Part shown: piece after piece, positions 61,652 to 64,000 of the stretch
Layout: each line of letters begins with the position of its first letter
Numbering within the stretch: position 1 is the first letter of the stretch
Assembly: GCA_963808705.1 (NCBI GenBank)
Contig: CAWEHB010000008.1
Span: 558,001 to 622,000, forward strand
Direction of reading: 5' to 3'
DNA from: JASHPR01 sp963808705
Lineage (GTDB): Bacteria > Actinomycetota > Actinomycetes > Streptosporangiales > Streptosporangiaceae
Length of the DNA: 64,000 nt
Notes under the pieces: model-generated
The model's input: only the letters and a program-made list of their open reading frames with translations
What the model was told of the DNA's origin: nothing
Databases searched by the model: none
Translations under genes and position numbers: made by a program

Positions 61652-62647
61652 TCACTGGTGGTACTCGTTGGCCTTGAAACGGGCCAGGTTCGCCGGGTCA
61701 CGGTACCAGTCGATGGTCTCGCGCAGCCCCTCGTCCCTGGTGTACCGGGGCCGCCACCCGGTGCGCTCGCGGAGCTTCGTAGCATCGCACACCAGCCGCA
61801 TCACCTCGGAGTCCTTGGGGCGTAGCCGTTGCGGATCCTCCACGATATCGGCCTCGGCGCCCATCAGCCGGACAATGTCCTCGGCGAGCTTGCCGATCGC
61901 GATGTCGTCGCCGGGACCGCAGTTGAACAGCTCGCCGATCACCGCCGACGCCGGGGCCTCGCCGAGCGTGATGAACGCCTCGGCGGTGTCGAGCACGTAG
62001 GAGAAGTCCCGGGTCGGGTCGAGGGCGCCCAGCATCAGCTGCCGGGAGCCGCTCGCGAGCTGGGTGATGATCTGCGGGATGACGGCCCGGGTGGACTGGC
62101 GCGGCCCGAAGGTGTTGAACGGCCGCAGCGTGACTACGGGAACGCCGAAGCTCAGGTGGTACGACTCGGCCAGCTTGTCCGCGGCCACCTTGGAGGCCGC
62201 GTACGGCGACTGGGCCTGCAGCGGGTGCGACTCGCTGATCGGGACCGTGCGCGCGGTGCCGTAGGTCTCGCTGGTGGAGGTGTGCACCAGGCGCGGGGTC
62301 CGGCAGGCGCGCACCGCCTCGAGCACGTGCATGGTGCCGATCGTGTTGGTGTCGATGAACGACCGCGGCGCGCTGTAGGAGTAGGGCACGGACCCGATGG
62401 CGGCCAGGTGGTAGACGACCGCGGCGCCCTCCACCAGGTCGCGCACGGTCGCCGGGTCGCGGACGTCCCCGAACACCACGTCAACCTGGCTGGCGATCTC
62501 GGGATCCAGCGTGTCCAGCCACCCCCGCGAGCTGAACATGTTGTACAGGACCATGGCCCTGACCCGGTGCCCGCGCCGCACCAGCGTCTCCACCAGGTGG
62601 GAGCCGATGAAGCCCTCGGCCCCCGTGACCGCGGCAATATCTGTCAT
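61652..62647 (-). CDS. LegB-like nucleotide-sugar 4,6-dehydratase
   Basis: The 331-residue extended SDR: AAVTGAEGFIGSHLVETLVR (NAD), RAMVLYNMFSSRGWLDTLDP, VVFGDVRDPATVRDLVEGAA, YHLAAIGSVPYSYSAPRSFI, HTSTSETYGTARTVPISESH, YAASKVAADKLAESY (Tyr/Lys), VVTLRPFNTFGPRQSTRAVI. The sequence follows LegB-type enzymes (UDP-GlcNAc 4,6-dehydratases in legionaminic acid pathways) and makes a 4-keto-6-deoxy sugar. The final sugar is unknown, as no aminotransferase is in the window. It is 46 bases upstream of the epimerase gene. Confidence 0.87.
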   Translation of the reverse strand: MTDIAAVTGAEGFIGSHLVETLVRRGHRVRAMVLYNMFSSRGWLDTLDPEIASQVDVVFGDVRDPATVRDLVEGAAVVYHLAAIGSVPYSYSAPRSFIDTNTIGTMHVLEAVRACRTPRLVHTSTSETYGTARTVPISESHPLQAQSPYAASKVAADKLAESYHLSFGVPVVTLRPFNTFGPRQSTRAVIPQIITQLASGSRQLMLGALDPTRDFSYVLDTAEAFITLGEAPASAVIGELFNCGPGDDIAIGKLAEDIVRLMGAEADIVEDPQRLRPKDSEVMRLVCDATKLRERTGWRPRYTRDEGLRETIDWYRDPANLARFKANEYHQ

Positions 62648-62728
62648 GAGTGATTCCTCCAGATTTATAGGTCTTAACGCGGTCTTGAACGCCCCGGCGC
62701 GGGGCCGGCCCGGCCCGCCGCCCCCGGC

Positions 62729-64000
62729 CTAGTAGTAGGCATGGCGCGCCGTCCGGGCGAGCACGATGGCCGCGAAACCGCCGACCGCCACGAGCAGGTC
62801 CAGGTACGCCACGATCTGGGTGAGCACGCCGAATTCCCGGAACGTGATCAGGAAGGCCAGCGCGGCGGCGCAGGAGACCAGGGGGAAGATCCGCGAGCCG
62901 AGCGCCAGCAGCATCAGCGCCAGGAACATGGCCGCGGCCAGGGCCAGGTACGCCCCCAGCTGGGGCAGGTAGGCCAGGCGCGGCTGGACCAGCCCGGTCC
63001 GGGCGGCGACCGCCACGGTGGCCGCCATCAGCAGCACGGCGGCGGCCAGGTACATCGATACCGCCGCGAGCAGGATCAGCCGCGCCCGGAACGGGAACGC
63101 CCGGATGTCCCGGGTCGTGCGCAGCAGCCGCTGGATGCGCCGCCGGTACCACAGCAGGCTCGCCTCGGCCGCGCCCATGCTCAGCGAGAGCGGCAGCGCG
63201 GCGAGCAGCGCCCCGACGTTGATGCCCCCGTGGCCGTGCGGTCCCGCCGCGACCGGGAAGATCAGCAGGCCCGCGGCGACCACCCCGAACCCGACCGCCG
63301 GGAGGGCGCCGAGCCACTCGTCGGCCAGGAACAGCCCGCCCTCGCGCCGGCCGGCGCCGCGGGTGCAGGCCGCGGCGATCACCAGCGCGAGGATGGGGGT
63401 GGCGGCCAGCGCCGCCCAGGTGACGTGCTGCAGGTGCGGCGGGCGGCCCAGGGCCAGGAACGCGGCGCTGGCCAGCACGCCGGGCGCGAGCGCGAGCATG
63501 AGCCACAGCTCGGCGCCGAGCACCATCGCCGCGCCGGCGCCGAGCATGTACACGCCCTCGCCCGCGCCGAACAGCAGCGCCGAGGTGGGGGTGTGCACCA
63601 GCCGCGCGGTCACCACCATGGCCAGCGCCACCACGGCCAGCCCGGCCGCCAGGCCGAGCCGCAGCACCCGGCGGGTCTGGCCCATGTCCATGGTCCGGCC
63701 GAGCCGCACGTAGCCGAGATAGGCCAGGCCCTGGCCCATCGACCACGCCACGACCAGGGCCACGATCAGCGCGACCTCCACGCCAGGGCCGATGAGCAGC
63801 CCGATCGCGGCGGGGAAGCAGATCCCCGGCAGGGCGTAGAGCAGGCTGTGCAGGGCGGGCCGGTGCCTGCCGCCCTGCCACGGGTCCGGGGGTTCCTCCG
63901 GCTCGGCCGGGTCGCGCGGCACCCGGAAGTACATGTCCTGGGCCAGCGCGAACACGTCGCGGTAGCCGTAACGCACCTTCGCCGCCTGATCGCCCAGCCC
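62729..64000 (-). CDS. Polytopic membrane protein of the glycan locus (5' end beyond window)
   Basis: The frame is open to the edge (upstream codons read GLGDQAAK before GTG 63976), so the 415 residues from GTG are only the C-terminal part or possibly the whole. About 12 hydrophobic segments alternate with short loops after a charged head ending PDPWQGGRHRPALHSLLYA. The protein ends TARHAYY. No enzyme motif is obvious. Helix number and placement next to glycosyltransferase and nucleotide-sugar genes suggest a glycan exporter, possibly PelG/flippase-like; this is inference. Confidence 0.7.
   Translation of the reverse strand, partial: GLGDQAAKVRYGYRDVFALAQDMYFRVPRDPAEPEEPPDPWQGGRHRPALHSLLYALPGICFPAAIGLLIGPGVEVALIVALVVAWSMGQGLAYLGYVRLGRTMDMGQTRRVLRLGLAAGLAVVALAMVVTARLVHTPTSALLFGAGEGVYMLGAGAAMVLGAELWLMLALAPGVLASAAFLALGRPPHLQHVTWAALAATPILALVIAAACTRGAGRREGGLFLADEWLGALPAVGFGVVAAGLLIFPVAAGPHGHGGINVGALLAALPLSLSMGAAEASLLWYRRRIQRLLRTTRDIRAFPFRARLILLAAVSMYLAAAVLLMAATVAVAARTGLVQPRLAYLPQLGAYLALAAAMFLALMLLALGSRIFPLVSCAAALAFLITFREFGVLTQIVAYLDLLVAVGGFAAIVLARTARHAYY

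Overview
The window is a GC-rich (roughly 70% or more) bacterial chromosome segment from an actinomycete. Supporting signs are frequent GTG starts, dense ATGA stop/start overlaps, an acyl-CoA carboxylase epsilon subunit, the GuaB/GuaB3 pair, a GroEL with a His-rich tail behind a CIRCE operator, NnrE-NnrD, and DUF5313-type and DUF3558-like proteins. The sequence does not justify a genus. No rRNA, tRNA, CRISPR array or prophage was seen.

Layout. 1-4746: a MacB-type ABC exporter operon (lipoprotein, adaptor, ATPase, permease cut by the window edge), divergent from its probable two-component system. 4747-8045: an accessory stretch with a truncated TetR gene, an aldo/keto reductase, a HIT protein and a 640-bp element with terminal inverted repeats. 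8046-18197: acyl-CoA dehydrogenase, a methyltransferase with no ordinary start codon, purE/purK behind a second two-component system, then a carboxyltransferase, HMG-CoA lyase and enoyl-CoA hydratase that suggest leucine/isovalerate breakdown. 18233-27601: biotin ligase and an acyl-CoA (propionyl-type) carboxylase set (beta, epsilon, biotinylated alpha) with a NYN ribonuclease gene embedded, plus an MFS pump with its divergent regulator. 27847-37770: LpdA-like quinone reductase, M20 amidohydrolase, carboxylate-amine ligase, a methylmalonyl-CoA-mutase-type large subunit, trpS and glpD. 37805-49118: guaB3, guaB, groEL, groES, then the tsaD-rimI-tsaB-(membrane protein)-tsaE-hydrolase-alr block. 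49395-53644: S9 peptidase and an MFS pump with a MarR regulator, which separate alr from nnr (53861-55354). 55659-64000: a leftward glycan-type locus with two atypical LuxR-type regulators, a GT4 glycosyltransferase, two spherulin-4/GH135-like proteins, an epimerase, a LegB-like 4,6-dehydratase and a multi-pass membrane protein that runs off the edge.

How they fit together: biotin ligase, the carboxylases, the mutase, acyl-CoA dehydrogenase, hydratase and HMG-CoA lyase form a branched-chain/propionyl-CoA network. TsaB, TsaD and TsaE make the tRNA t6A modification. GuaB supplies GMP, and PurE/PurK act earlier in purine synthesis.

The most novel-looking content is the 56.8-64 kb glycan locus, the non-canonical start of the methyltransferase, the purK frame that never meets its expected stop, the small inverted-repeat element, and several families of intergenic repeats. 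Some of these repeats begin exactly at gene stop codons.
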